Assembly: GCF_000002425.4 (NCBI RefSeq)
Contig: NC_037256.1
Span: 2,016,051-2,080,050, forward strand
Direction: 5' to 3'
DNA length: 64,000 nt
DNA from: Physcomitrium patens
Taxonomy: Eukaryota; Streptophyta; Bryopsida; Funariales; Funariaceae
The notes under the pieces are model-generated. The model was not told the DNA's origin. It did not search any database and saw only the letters and a list, made by a program, of their open reading frames with translations. The position numbers were made by a program, and so were the translations under genes. This document shows positions 1-12,250 of the stretch, in pieces (the first letter of the stretch is position 1; the number at the start of each line of letters is the position of its first letter).

Positions 1-640
1 GGTAGCACATATTAGATTAGACTCCATTGAATCTCTCAAAGTTTTTTCTCTTCAAAGCATTGGCATTGCTCTTCCTACTTTAGGAGCAGCTATAATATAT
101 AGAGATCAATTATTCATAAAATTAATGTTGTCAAACCTCATTAAATATGATCAAATATTGTAAAACACTATTATAGATAAAATACACAAAAAATATTGAT
201 AACTATGTGATGAAAAAATTTAATTAAAATTAAATAAAGAATAAATCAGCACTTTTAAATATCTCATAAAATTAAATTATAGGTATAAAAAGAAAATTTA
301 AAAAATACTAGAGTAGTAAAATTCCACAAAAAGAATTGATTATTTTCATAATTATACAAAGACATCATTATGTATATGAAAGAAACAATAATAACTATGT
401 GTTTATTATTGTGCTTGTTAGAATGGAATTATTGATGTGAATGACTTGTAGCTAATCATCAAAACTAATCAATGCATTAGGTACACATTCTTTTATTATT
501 TAACAAAAAAAACAAACAAACAAAAATTCACCTCACAATTTCCCCTTTTATTTCAAGGATTTTGTGAAAATTCATTCACCAACCCATTTGCACCCTCCAT
601 TCGCAACCGAAGTCCTTTTGTTTTTTACTTTGGGAACTTT
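1..640. other. AT-rich intergenic DNA
   Basis: Low-complexity AT-rich sequence with no supportable gene. Short ORFs near the right edge lie in the upstream region of the carrier gene and overlap in several frames, as expected by chance. I see no RNA gene or mobile element here. Confidence 0.6.
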
Positions 641-1133
641 AACTTTTTGTATGTATTGCTCCTTTTCCATGGGAACGGCGCCCATGCTCCCAGAGCCTAT
701 CCGCGCGGTGGGGGGGGGGTGGTTCTTGGCCAGGAAGGCGTCGCCGGAGTGGCGCAGGATGCTGGCTCCTTGTACGGTGCGAGGGAACGAGCGAGGAGGG
801 AGGAGGGTGCCAATGATTGAAGTCCGCCCGTCGCTCCTGCGCCTCTGGTGCCCCATCGGATGCGCTCCATTGCTATTTTAGATTTTTTCCGAGAAGGACA
901 CTCGCTCTTCTTTACCATCGGATTTGGATCTATTTCTGGCTTCCGTTCTGCCACCGTCACTTTTTTCCAGCCTCCAGCGCCACCCAATTCTCCAGAGTTA
1001 AGTTTTGATCGACAAAGGATTCCACCTCAAGGCCCTTCGAGACTTTCTAGATCCCCCACGCCCAGGCTTGCGCAGCACCGTAAGCCATTGTGGTGGTCGT
1101 GAGACCGGTCCCTAGTGTTGGAGAGTGGAAGCG
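641..1133 (+). promoter_or_regulatory. GC-rich upstream/leader region of carrier gene copy 1
   Basis: Base composition changes sharply from AT-rich spacer to GC-rich sequence, including a poly-G run near 711-719 and CG-rich stretches to about 1130, directly before the carrier ATG. This is probably core promoter plus 5' UTR. No TATA box is convincing and the transcription start is not resolved. The ORFs here overlap on both strands and are not credible genes. Confidence 0.45.
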
Positions 1134-2063
1134 ATGGCGGATACGAACAAGACTGTATCGCCCCCGAGTGTGGACGCCGGGAAGGCTACCGCGACGGTAT
1201 GGACCGCCATCAAGCCGTTTGTGAATGGTGGGTTGTCGGGTATGGGTGCGACGTGCGTGATCCAGCCCGTGGATATGATCAAGGTGCGTATTCAGCTGGG
1301 TCAGGGAAGTGCTTTGGTGGTGGCCAAGAATGTTATTGCGAATGAGGGGTTTGGCGGACTGTACAAGGGTTTGTCCGCTGGGTTGCTGCGGCAAGCTACT
1401 TACACGACTGCGAGGCTGGGGACGTTTAGAATTCTGACTAATAAGGCTGTGGCGGCGAACGAAGGGAAGCCTTTGCCATTGTATCAGAAGGCCTTGTGCG
1501 GGTTGACAGCCGGTGCTGTTGGAGCCTCCGTGGGCTCACCTGCAGATCTTGCCCTAATCCGGATGCAGGCGGATGCTACCCTCCCCGAAGCCCAGAAGCG
1601 GCACTACAAGAATGCCTTCCATGCCCTCACCCGGATCTCCAAGGACGAGGGTGTGTTGGCCCTGTGGAAGGGAGCTGGCCCCACTGTGGTGCGAGCCATG
1701 GCATTGAACATGGGTATGCTTGCCTCTTATGACCAGTCTGTGGAGTTCTTTAGGGACTCTTTGGGCTTCAGTGAAATTCCCACTCTCGTCGGCGCCAGTG
1801 CGGTGTCTGGGTTCTTCGCATCGGCGTGCAGCTTGCCATTCGACTACGTGAAGACGCAAGTGCAGAAAATGCAGCCGGGGCCAGACGGGAAGTACCCATA
1901 CACCGGGTCTGTGGACTGCGCGTTGAAGACACTGGCACAGGGAGGACCTTTGAAGTTCTACACCGGATTCGGAACGTACTGCGTGCGAATTGCGCCGCAT
2001 GTTATGATGACCTGGATCTTCTTGAACGAAATCCAGAAGTTGGAGAAGGCGTATGGTTTGTGA
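1134..2063 (+). CDS. DTC: Mitochondrial dicarboxylate/tricarboxylate carrier, tandem copy 1
   Basis: Intronless ORF of 309 residues, the usual size of an SLC25 carrier. The three tandem repeats each carry the carrier signature: PVDMIK at residues 45-50, PADLALIR at about 136-143 and PFDYVK at 235-240, each at the end of an odd-numbered helix. The sequence is closest to the plant DTC / 2-oxoglutarate-malate carrier group, which exchanges 2-oxoglutarate, malate and citrate across the inner mitochondrial membrane. The reading frame is open from a GTG at 1125, but the first ATG is at 1134 and the second copy also begins with Met-Ala, so I place the start there. No cleavable presequence is obvious, as is normal for this family. 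Copy 2 lies 5 kb downstream in the same orientation. Confidence 0.93.
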   Translation: MADTNKTVSPPSVDAGKATATVWTAIKPFVNGGLSGMGATCVIQPVDMIKVRIQLGQGSALVVAKNVIANEGFGGLYKGLSAGLLRQATYTTARLGTFRILTNKAVAANEGKPLPLYQKALCGLTAGAVGASVGSPADLALIRMQADATLPEAQKRHYKNAFHALTRISKDEGVLALWKGAGPTVVRAMALNMGMLASYDQSVEFFRDSLGFSEIPTLVGASAVSGFFASACSLPFDYVKTQVQKMQPGPDGKYPYTGSVDCALKTLAQGGPLKFYTGFGTYCVRIAPHVMMTWIFLNEIQKLEKAYGL

Positions 2064-3987
2064 ATTAGTCTTCAAATCACCAATGTTCGGTTAGTTACAT
2101 CCATGCATGGTGCCTTCAGTGCCTGATTACTTTCTCCTACTTTTGGTTACCTGAGATTTACAAGACTGGTCCCTAGAAGTTTGTGCTGTTAGATTTAGAT
2201 TTCTAAGTTTCTCATGTCAAGGCAGTTTGTGATGCTTGTTAGGGCACTAATACTAATGTTGGAGGACTTGGGAGATGTTTTCCCTTTACTGTGGGGCTTT
2301 GACCGTATACGTACATGCTTCTCTGGATTTGGGACGTTGTTGCTTAAATGATCATGTGTAGGGGATAGAATAAAGCGATTTTTAGTCATGATTGCAGGTC
2401 GATCACCATTTTGAGATGTGTTTGTACATCTGCGACTTGCTCTGTAATTGCTATCTGCATATGACTAGGTGTCGGGGTAGAGTAGGGAGTGGGTGGGCAA
2501 TTGGCCTTCTGTAGCTCACCTCCAATTCGTTACTGAACATCTTGACCACCACCCACCTTCTTTGCGCGGAAGGAGAGTGGTCTGTATTTAAGAAGAAACC
2601 AAGAGTACCACTTTTGATCCATCTATGTGCACCTTACTCTGATGGTTTGGCTCTTACTTGTGTGTCAATTCTTTCAGTATATCGCATTCGTGGCATCTGC
2701 TTTTCCTTATGATGTGTGCAGCCTATTTTCTATACTAAACATCAAGATGTAATTTTGTGTTCGAGTTGTGGAGAACATGTGGAGGAAACAGATTGGTAAC
2801 ATAATGAAAAAAAATTAGTATCTACCTAATTTGCGGGCACATTTATGCTTTCTTCTTTTTTCAACAATGCTGCAGCGATATGTGCTCTTGTTACCCAAGA
2901 TTAGATGGTACGCCTTCTTCTGAATAATCTGGTCAGCATTTAACGGCTGATGCTAAGGAATTTCTATGATCCATGTAATGCTGCAACAAGATCATTTGTT
3001 TTGACTTCCGTTTCCCAGGTGGTTTGGGTCAAGTGTGACTTCAACTCCTGAAAGCATAATGGAATCAACTTAGGAATGTCGCGGCAGTCAATTTCGTCAG
3101 CGCCAAGTCAGATTGTTTCAAAGATCTTCCACCCTCTCCCGATCTTTCAACTGGCTATGGTTTCTTCGCTAGACCACCATGACATTTAGGTGCGCCAGGA
3201 ATTTACTTTCAAAGTCTTTTACAGTCCTCTGATTCCGAATGACGGGCTGAGAACCAGGGATTTCGGTTCGTGATCTATCCGCCTTCGCCCACAATCGCAA
3301 TCAGCACCATTTATGTCTGAACCAATTGCACAGATGCAACAACATGCTTCAGAAAATCCTCACAGGACCGAAGAAGCGGCTGAAGCTCTTGACAAGATGG
3401 TTAGATGTCATCTTTTGTGACCTGTAACGTGGCTTGGCTGTTGTTCAACGCCATGCATGCAGTCGAATCATCCAACACTTGGCAGCTGAAAATTTGTAGA
3501 ATAATGTTGTGATTTTGAAGTTCACAAGAGCAACTGATTGGGCATTTAAAAAGAACTTGACTTTATTCAGAATTAAATCAAGTGTCAATTTTTTCCCATT
3601 AAACAAAAACATCTAAATGCATTAATTTTTGTTCTTACCAATTGAAGAATTTTATAAGCAAATCTTTCAGCCTAGTAAAAATAAGTAATACATCCATATT
3701 TATATTAAAATATTACACATATTATGTCAGTGTATATAGATATCAAGCTTTATTTCTATAGATTTGAAATTTTGATATGCATATAAATGCATCTAACATT
3801 GTAGTAGGTGTTTTGCTTATCTAAAACTCAAACTGAAAAGACATACCAATTTATAATCTTGTTTTGAATATAAATTTGTAAGTCTTTCTAAAACAATTTA
3901 CATTACTGAAGATTTATTGAAAATGTTCTAACTTATTGGCATTTAGCAAGAAGTTTAAAAATAAGGTTATTTAAAGAACATTATTTC

Positions 3988-4025
<38 letters not shown>

Positions 4026-5580
4026 TATTTTCTTTCTACTTGCTTAGTTAACTAATCGTGATATTTTATTTTATATGATAAATTTAATTATTTGAATAAA
4101 ATCCATTATATTACAAAATCCAAAATTTCTAACAACATAAACTGATTTATTTAAGACTAGATGTCCAATAAATAAGATAAAAAAAGTTGACACAAGTTTA
4201 GACTTAAATGATACAAATTTATTTTCAAAAGAGTAAAGTAAATTCTAAAACCCATAAAACTTAATACTACTCTTGTATAATTTAATTTCTAATTATGAAT
4301 AAAATAATTTGTTGTATTAATATTTACTATCAAAATACTAAAATATATATTGAATACTTTAATGTTAAGTTTAATCAAAAATTTTAATTACCAATCAACA
4401 CAAGGGAATTGCAAAAAAAAAAAAAAAGAAAGAAAAAAGTGTAGAATATATAATTTCCAAATAAAATAAAAAATGACTAAGTAGATTAATTAATAAAATT
4501 AATTTTGAAATTTTTACAAATTTTAATGTACATAATGAGGTCACATTTAGCCATTAAATACTATCAAAGAGAAGAAGAATAATAGTGCATTGTATTTATT
4601 TTCAAAAAAACATGAATTTCACCTATTTGTATCAGGAACCCCCACATTGCCAAGATACATACATATTTCACTCAATTTTATACAAACTTCTCAATTCATT
4701 ACATTTTTTAACCTATGTCATAATTTGAGTTACAATGATTATGCCAAATATCAGAATATATTTATATCTAGGCTTAATTACAATCCCAATACTTTTACCC
4801 ATTTACCCTATTACATCATATTCTAAGAAGCTTCTATCAGAACTTTTTATTAACTTTTTACATATTTTCTAAAACCTTATGCATACAAATAATTTATGTT
4901 TTTTTATAGAATCTACAATCATTTCAATAAATGCATCAGTTTTATTCAATAAGGATAACTATTATGCTATTGTATTAAAAAAATAAAGGTAAAACTAAAA
5001 ATTATTTAGAATTTTAAACTTGTCTTCTTATTTCTGCTATATACATTAAAAATATACATATATAATTTTATTTCTTTTTTGTAGAATGCTCTAAATGTTT
5101 TTTTAGGTGTTCATAAAATAATAAATAAATAAACAAGTAGCATGAAGTTTCAAGAAAATTACTCTTATTTTTTTATATCAAATTTTACAAATATTTTTTT
5201 CTCAACGATATATCAAGTATTATAAATATGTCTTTAAATTTTATTTTCATATTGTTTTTTTAAATAATATTTTTCTAATCATATGTAATTAAATATTAGA
5301 AAGGTTAGAAAAATTATGTTTAACTTACATGTAATTTAAGGAAGTCATTTTTATTTTTATTTTTATAACGAATATATTTTAAGCACGAAATTATACCATA
5401 GAAAAATTATCATTCTGCCTTCAAACATATGAGGATCCATATAAGTCATGGATAGCTGCATTTAATCTTGAGAATAGATTGACAGTGACTTTCACATACT
5501 TGTAGATTAACAACATAGCGAGTGGGAATTCCTAGACCCATGCAAACTGTGTAAATGTAGGAATTCACTGATTCAAGCAA
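2064..5580. other. 3' flank of carrier copy 1 and AT-rich spacer
   Basis: The first 350 bases are probably 3' UTR. A short stretch near 2385-2450 resembles the 3' flank of copy 2 near 7200-7265, so the duplication extended past the stop codon. From about 3540 the sequence is very AT-rich, with a TA microsatellite. I find no gene with family support; the 78-residue ORF at 4590 is low complexity and not credible. Confidence 0.55.
3991..4024. repeat. (TA)n microsatellite
   Basis: Uninterrupted run of 17 TA dinucleotides in AT-rich spacer DNA between the two carrier genes. A simple sequence repeat, likely length-variable. Confidence 0.95.
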
Positions 5581-6188
5581 CGGATTCGTCACGAGACGTG
5601 GGTCACGAGGAGGATGATGATGCAAAGGTGCGGCACAATCTCCTCCCCCTCGCGACGACGACGACGAGGGAGGATGCTTGTCATCTCCCCGCCTGCCAGC
5701 TTGCCTTGATCGTCGACCCCGAATGCGCTTGGAACCATGGCAGACACGATAATCACGAATAGAGAGAGAGAATCATGCTCGGAGGAGATAGCTGCGGAAG
5801 GAAGGAAAAAAACACACTAGACCAGCATCAATAACAACAACAACAATAACATCTCCCTTGAACATGGGACCGCCCGATCTCAAACCCGCCCTTTGGCTCT
5901 TCGACCTCGTCGTCAGACTACTGATTCCATGGGCTGTGAGGGAATCTAGTGCTCTGGGATGATCGTTCCCCATGTGCTCGCTCGTCTTCTAGTAGAAGAA
6001 GTCCCATCACCTGGCGTTTCTCAGATATGCAGAAACAGATCTCCCGGGATGATGGTGGTAGTGTTGATCATGCGAATAGCTTTCTGGTGTTTATAGCACG
6101 GAGCTTGGGAGTGAGCAGAGTCTCGATCTCGACATTCAGGCTTCGTCGTGAGATTCTTTTGTGGTTGGAGACCGGCAGAGACTGAACG
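5581..6188 (+). promoter_or_regulatory. Upstream/leader region of carrier gene copy 2
   Basis: GC-richer than the preceding spacer, with CGA trinucleotide repeats near 5652-5670 and a short GA run near 5761. It runs into the ATG at 6189. It shows little similarity to the copy 1 upstream region beyond a short stretch next to the start codon, so the two paralogues may be regulated differently. No core promoter motif could be assigned. Confidence 0.4.
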
Positions 6189-7130
6189 ATGGCTGCGCTT
6201 GACGCCACGAAGTCGCAAGCGCCCCCAGTGGCGACCGTAGGCACTGGGAAGGCAACGTCGACAGTGTGGACGACTATTAAACCATTTGTGAATGGTGGGT
6301 TGTCGGGAATGGGTGCGACGTGCGTGATCCAGCCCGTGGATATGATCAAGGTGCGTATTCAGCTGGGTCAGGGAAGTGCTTTGGTGGTGGCCAAGAATGT
6401 TATTGCGAATGAGGGGTTTGGCGGACTGTACAAGGGTTTGTCCGCTGGGTTGCTGCGGCAAGCTACCTACACAACTACGAGGCTAGGAACGTTCAGAGCG
6501 CTCACCAGCAAAGCCATTGCAGCCAATGACGGGAAGCCTTTGCCATTGTATCAGAAGGCCTTGTGCGGGTTGACAGCCGGTGCTGTTGGAGCCTCCGTGG
6601 GCTCACCTGCAGATCTTGCCCTAATCCGGATGCAGGCGGATGCTATCCTCCACGAAGCCCAGAAGCGGCACTACAAGAATGCCTTCCATGCCCTCACCCG
6701 GATCTCCAAGGACGAGGGTGTGTTGGCCCTGTGGAAGGGAGCTGGCCCCACTGTGGTGCGAGCCATGGCATTGAACATGGGTATGCTTGCCTCTTATGAC
6801 CAGTCTGTGGAGTTCTTTAGGGACTCTTTGGGCTTCAGCGCAACGCCGACTCTCCTCAGCGCTAGTGCGGTGTCTGGGTTCTTCGCATCCGCATGCAGCT
6901 TGCCATTCGACTACGTGAAGACGCAAGTGCAGAAAATGCAGCCGGGGCCAGACGGGAAGTACCCATACACCGGGTCTGTGGACTGCGCGTTGAAGACACT
7001 GGCACAGGGAGGACCTTTGAAGTTCTACACCGGATTCGGAACGTACTGCGTGCGAATCGCTCCGCATGTTATGATGACCTGGATATTCATGAACGAAATC
7101 CAAAAGTTGCAAAAGAGGTCGGGGTGGTGA
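6189..7130 (+). CDS. DTC: Mitochondrial dicarboxylate/tricarboxylate carrier, tandem copy 2
   Basis: Intronless 313-residue paralogue of the gene at 1134, in the same orientation and shifted by exactly 5067 bases through the alignable part. All three carrier signatures are conserved (PVDMIK, PADLALIR, PFDYVK). Differences cluster in the N-terminal 40 residues, a patch around residues 94-115, a short patch before the third repeat, and the C-terminal tail. The stretches between are identical at DNA level, synonymous sites included, which suggests gene conversion. The intact frame and retained transport signatures argue for a functional protein, presumably a redundant or differently expressed carrier of the inner mitochondrial membrane. 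Confidence 0.92.
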   Translation: MAALDATKSQAPPVATVGTGKATSTVWTTIKPFVNGGLSGMGATCVIQPVDMIKVRIQLGQGSALVVAKNVIANEGFGGLYKGLSAGLLRQATYTTTRLGTFRALTSKAIAANDGKPLPLYQKALCGLTAGAVGASVGSPADLALIRMQADAILHEAQKRHYKNAFHALTRISKDEGVLALWKGAGPTVVRAMALNMGMLASYDQSVEFFRDSLGFSATPTLLSASAVSGFFASACSLPFDYVKTQVQKMQPGPDGKYPYTGSVDCALKTLAQGGPLKFYTGFGTYCVRIAPHVMMTWIFMNEIQKLQKRSGW

Positions 7131-8736
7131 TGACGATGACTTAACGATTTTACGGGCCTGGAAGCTGTTGCTGATATTTGATCAAAGTGAGGTGTAGATT
7201 TATGAGTGCAGGTTGATCGCGTTTCTGAGATGTGGTCGTAGTTCTGTGACATGCTCTCTAATTGCCTTCTCCTGCACATTTTGACATAGATGGTTGTTTC
7301 CTCCCAAAATTGGAACCTTGAGAAAGAGAAAATGTCTTCAGGGCGGCAGGACCATATTCTGCCTTGTGTGCATCAGAATTGAGTGATTCGGAAAGGATTA
7401 AAATGCCGTTCTGATCACTTCTTCTATGTGTGCACCTTGAATTGGGTTTTTTTGACAGCTTCTTTCTTAGAATTAGAGTGTTTCACTCGCAGCAATGACT
7501 ACGATACATCAGACGTACCACGTTCTTTGGATGGTGTGTTACGAAATGTTCGGAGTTGAAAAGGTTATATAAATTTGGGTCTGTTGCGCAAAACAAGTGT
7601 GCTTATAATCAATGAAGGCAGAACGACTTCGTGTTGGAACCTATACAACTTGTTGAACGTAGTTAGTGGATAGCTGACAGCAGTTCCAGCTAGAAAAGAC
7701 TACAGTAACTGTTGCAAACAATTTCGAGTGCTCAATTTCTCGGTGATTGAGCACAACCAATTATTATAAGAGATAAAAGTTCAAGCGTTCTTTGTTACAT
7801 ACATTTTATACATTAGTAATTAGTTATTAATACATGTTGTAAAATATTATTAATCATTCATGATTCTTCATACTATTAATCCTTTATTAGATAAGATTAT
7901 TACTTCATAGCATTAAATTGTTTCGTCCCCAAAGACAACTCACAAGTTATTTTTAATCCATATTACGTGGACACAAACTCAATTATATTAAAAAAAACCC
8001 AGCCAAATGAACTTCCAATTTTTTTTGAATTGAAAGCATCGAGGGTAAAGAAACCATGAACCTGCTACTAACCCTTATGTTAATTCCAGTTGTATTTGTA
8101 TATATTCAAAGATGAAGCCCATCTTCAAAGTTGCTACTGGGTTCCAGCACAAGAGAAAAGCCTACAAAAAATTAAACTATTCTTTCCTCCATTACCCTAC
8201 TAATGGGTAACTAATAAGGTCTACTGCAAATCTGAATGCAATATGATTTACCTCTCAATGCCAAGCCACTTACAAAACCATGGATGGCATACCACTGATA
8301 CTGCTATTGCTGTAATGTTGACTAAGAGAGCAACTTCAAAAACGATTGATGATCATTAAGTTTTTTAAGGAAACAAAGACTCAGTACACTTATTCACACA
8401 TATCGCTCTATTTAGTTAGAGAACATTTTGAGATGCAACTACTACATTTACAATCAACTTTGCCCACAACCAAATCAGCCAGAAAATTTGACAAACTGAG
8501 GATTGATCAAGAGCATCAAACATGACCTCTATATCATATTTTAGCACCATGTAGTAAGAATACGGGAAAAACCATAACTTTTATACAGGAATACATTGGT
8601 AAGTGTGCTTTGTGCACAGTATGTGCTGTACGAGAGAATACTGATGTATCCCAACTCATGTCAGACACTACTCTCACACGGCTGATTGAAAATTGTCAAT
8701 TGGAGCAGGCATTTATCTTACACTCGACAAGATGAA
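7131..8736. other. 3' flank of carrier copy 2 and intergenic DNA
   Basis: Contains the probable 3' UTR of carrier copy 2 and, at its right edge, the 3' UTR of the minus-strand LysM gene. The two genes converge, so a terminator region for each is expected. I see no other coding exon, RNA gene or repeat of note. Confidence 0.5.
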
Positions 8737-10775
8737 TCAGTCTGAGTCCTCGTGAGCAGTCTTTTCTGGAAGACATATATGGTCTCCTGATGACATTGCA
8801 TACACCCGTGGTCGTCAGAGCAGTTTCGAATTTACAATATGGCAAGAATTTCCCATTAATCAATGAAATATAAAGGGCAGGGTACTTAATGCATTGAGTA
8901 TGTGAGCTCAGACCACAAACAAGTCAAGGAAGCTGTGGACAGTATAAAGTACCTTCATGAATAAAATTGGGGTCGTCGATTCCATTGGCGGCCTGAATAG
9001 CCTCAATACTCACGCCATAATGTTTCGAGATTGAGTACAAAGTGTCACCCTGTGGTCAATATCAATGTCCACGTTCCACTGAAGATCAAGAAGGAGTCGC
9101 ATGGATGATGCAACTTTTAGAAAGGTCTAAGACGTTGAGAAAAGCAATTCACATTGATACGACTTTAAATAATGTTGTACGTGAACTAAAGCATTTCTAA
9201 CCAATAACAAAGTTTTGAGTCGATTGTCCAGTTTTCAATCAATTCTAGTTAAACAGTTTACCTTCTTAATCTGATAAGTCCGTGGAATCCAGATCTCCTG
9301 TCCAACGCTTAAGTTGTGAGGATCTTCAATGCCATTGGCCTACAAAGGTTAAAGAGTATATTAGAAACCAACACTTCTGATCAGCTCTCTGCAAACACTT
9401 CATGGACCACACCCTTTGTAGAGCATTCACTCTACTCCACTGCCACATGATCATTGTAATAAAATGAGCTTTATGTTCCCAAGAAATCTTAAATAGAACC
9501 CTTTCTGCAGATCGTTACAAATACACGTCTAGACTTGACTGTGAAATGTACTTCTGTACGCTCTAAGAGGTTTACATTCAACATATACACCTGCTCGGTA
9601 AAGCGGAAAGCCAAAGGCATGTAGCAATCAGAATTTCCTACATTAAGAGCTTCAAGAAAATGTGTCCACAAAGGAAAGTTAAAATAACAAGAAAATATGT
9701 AGTCAATTCATTGCTGTTCTGATCAGCACCTCCATAAGAAGCTCAAGAGAACATTCGTGTCTTTCAGAGATAGCGTACAATGTATCGCCTTTCTCAACCG
9801 TGTACAAGAGGTCGCCTTTAGGCTGCTCACAAACAATCCCACACCCTAAGTCGGTCAGTCCAGTTCGGAGCTTTTATAACATTAAAAATACGTTTCAGTG
9901 TCAAAATTGCATTTGTTCATTCTAATATCACTATCACTATATCATCATATACTCAATACGCCCACATATTGTGACACCTCTTTAAGTGGGTAGGAAGGTG
10001 ACGAAAAAGAAAAAAGAAAAGAAAAGAAAGAACCCCGAAATCAGATACCAGGCTCTTCTCCTTCTGTAGTCTCTTGTGGTCCTGAAATAGGCCGTCCTTG
10101 AAATTCTGGAAAAATCTGAAGGGGTTGGGTCTGCCACCATACCAAGCCACTCAGCACTAAGTAACCTAACAAACGATTGCATGAATTTCAAGAAGCAAAT
10201 AAATAATAAGCAAGATGCTTAAAAGAAACGCACAATTTGTAGAAACTGTGTTCCTTAAATGGCATTTGGTCATTTACCATGTAGGAGGATCACAGAACCG
10301 TTCATGCAATAAGAAACTGCTGAAAACTTACCCGCCATTACCACCACGTTCATTCTGCCTCTCAGGTTCTCGACCTTCAGCCATTTCTCGAGCCTCCTTT
10401 GGATTCAGCGGTAACCTCGAGCTCCGCACGACCGTTCTATACGACCTCTGCTTCAATGCATGTCATGTGTCACCAAGTAAAGACCAATGAACAGAAGACA
10501 AGATAAACTCAAAAGTGCGAGTTCAACAAATTCAAACCCAAACCCTTACAGAGTCTATCAACTTTCTGAACATAGTCGAAGCAATCGCAGCAAATTCTAA
10601 TAAACATCACTACAAGGAGAAGAAGGAACAAAAAAATAAAAAGGGGTAGAGAAATTACTGGGCGGGAAACAAAGGGGCTTGCAGCTTGTCGCCGCAGCTG
10701 TGTAGAATCACAAAACGGAGCAGGCAGAGCAATTCCTCTGATCACAGAAGTACTTGCCAGAGAATTTAACGCCAT
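8737..10775 (-). CDS. Two-LysM protein with plastid-targeting-like N-terminus (7 exons)
   Basis: Assembled on the minus strand from GT-AG exons 10775-10659, 10447-10332, 10149-10049, 9845-9730, 9339-9262, 9049-8953 and 8786-8737. Phases agree at every junction and give 675 nt, 224 residues plus TGA. Residues 1-60 are Ser/Ala/Arg-rich with few acidic residues, like a chloroplast transit peptide. Residues about 79-120 hold a short Trp-containing linker. LysM 1 spans about 126-169 and LysM 2 about 172-215; both have the KGDTLY.IS start, an ANGI core and an IP/LP end. LysM binds N-acetylglucosamine polymers such as peptidoglycan or chitin. There is no kinase and no clear membrane segment, so it is not a typical LysM receptor kinase. 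The exon 3 acceptor has a competing AG a few bases upstream; I chose the one that keeps the frame. Confidence 0.85.
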
Positions 10776-12250
10776 CGGCACCTCCTTCAGCTACTTAAAA
10801 GATTGTCTATCACTACCTAATTGTTGATTTTGGAACAACAACAACAACAACAAAGCTTCGTAATCCAAAACTCACGTAAGGACTTGGCAGCTTGCCCATC
10901 AGAATCGCCCTCGTGAATAGTTCAAGCCTTATGCCACCCGCCAAGTGGTGAATAAACAACACGACACATGTCGTAAATCCACTTGTTCGAGGAATATCCT
11001 TCGACAAGCCCCAAAGCCGTAATTTCATCCAAGCCGGTCGTCAATATCACTATCGAATGTAAGCCCCTGGTACATATTCGATCACCCTTAAAGTAGACTA
11101 GATTTTCAAAGTATTTTTAAAGATCTGATTTTTTTATTTTGGCAGTTTTGGTGGAGTGCTACACCCCTACTGTTCTTCACGTTCTTGCGCACTCGGCCAA
11201 TTCTGCTCGCGAAGTCAATGCTACCCTGAAATTTCGAAACAGGGCTCGCGAAGTCAGCACTGCCTCACTGCATTGTGGAAAGAGAGCTCGGAGATTAACT
11301 CATTGCTGACAATTTTGGTGATTCTGCCACTTGAATAGGTTTAGGGTTACCGTTGTGGATTCAGCAACGAAATTTTGCAATTTACAGAGGTTAGTTATGG
11401 TCTAGGACTTTTCTTTGCTTGTAAACGTTGTTCAAACTCAAGATCTGTACGTCGGAGGAACCGAATGCGGGGAAATGCCACATTTGGAGATTTCTTCTGC
11501 TTGTGTGCTCTAAATTTGTGACGGCATTTCTTTTTCATTATCCTTTTTCTGCAATGCCGATCAAAAATACAATGGTGTTAGATGCTTTTTTCTTTTCCTT
11601 TTTTCTTTGCTTGTGGTGGGGGGAAAGCAAGGTCAAGAATGGCTGTTACGATATCAGCAACTGTATTGATTGAGAGGATTTGTGAGGTTTGGGACTGTTG
11701 TCAAGCACTTGGGACGTAGCGAAATCCATGTTGTCTCACTTCCTCTTTCCCTTTACTTGTGACTGACAGCTCGAGCCCTCATGCTGAGCTTTTCTGCTCG
11801 TAAGGGTTGGTTTCCAATCTATATCTTTCAGCAGCCAGTCCGCAAACTTGTGGGCGGTGTTTGGCAAGGAGCTTCGCTGTCGTGTCTATCGCTTAAATCA
11901 GGGCCTGATATATTTCTGGCGTGTCGAAAATCCAGGACGTTATTCCAGCTTGGAAATTTGGGCCAACCTTCAAGAATTCTCTGTTCTGTAGTCGGTGAGA
12001 CCTCCTTAGTGTAACCTAAAGTGATTTGATGCGCTACAGTGTAGCTGCGATGTAGGCACTTTGATTAATTAGTTTCTGGTATTCGTTGTTTTGGTAAGCT
12101 TTCCTTTTAAGTTTAAATTTCTTCACCTATTGGTCCCTAGAATTCTTAGTAATATCTGCCTTGAGTTATATTATATTACGGTGCGACTCGACTAGCATGA
12201 TTTGACATTGAGTGTGCAAATGACAAGATTCGCTCAAAGGAAGGACCAGA
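10776..12250. promoter_or_regulatory. Shared upstream region of the divergent LysM and FHIT genes
   Basis: About 1.5 kb separates the two divergent start codons. A telo-box (TTTAGGGTT on this strand, 11340-11348) lies in the FHIT-proximal half, a common element of plant promoters near the transcription start. Non-coding 5' exons of the FHIT gene probably lie between it and 12250. A 77-codon ORF at 11781-12014 ends in a stop before the FHIT start and has no recognisable family, so I do not call it a gene. Confidence 0.45.

Noticed and set aside
564-1102. Several overlapping ORFs of 63-105 codons on both strands
   Set aside because: All lie in the GC-rich region upstream of the carrier gene, overlap in several frames and have no family features.
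1125-1133. Upstream GTG start for carrier copy 1
   Set aside because: Nuclear plant genes use ATG; the first in-frame ATG at 1134 gives Met-Ala as in copy 2. The same correction was applied to the Gyp3 and Gyp3-na Gag starts (TTG).
4590-4826. 78-codon ORF in the AT-rich spacer
   Set aside because: Low-complexity composition (Phe, Ile, Tyr, Asn), no motif, no promoter or splice context.
9953-10191. Two overlapping minus-strand ORFs near the LysM gene
   Set aside because: Both are wrong-frame readings of LysM exon 3 and its flanking introns; only the frame with matching splice phases continues into the LysM domains.
11781-12014. 77-codon ORF upstream of FHIT as an extra exon or targeting peptide
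   Set aside because: It is not in a splice-compatible frame with the FHIT start that I could find, and it shows no conserved motif.
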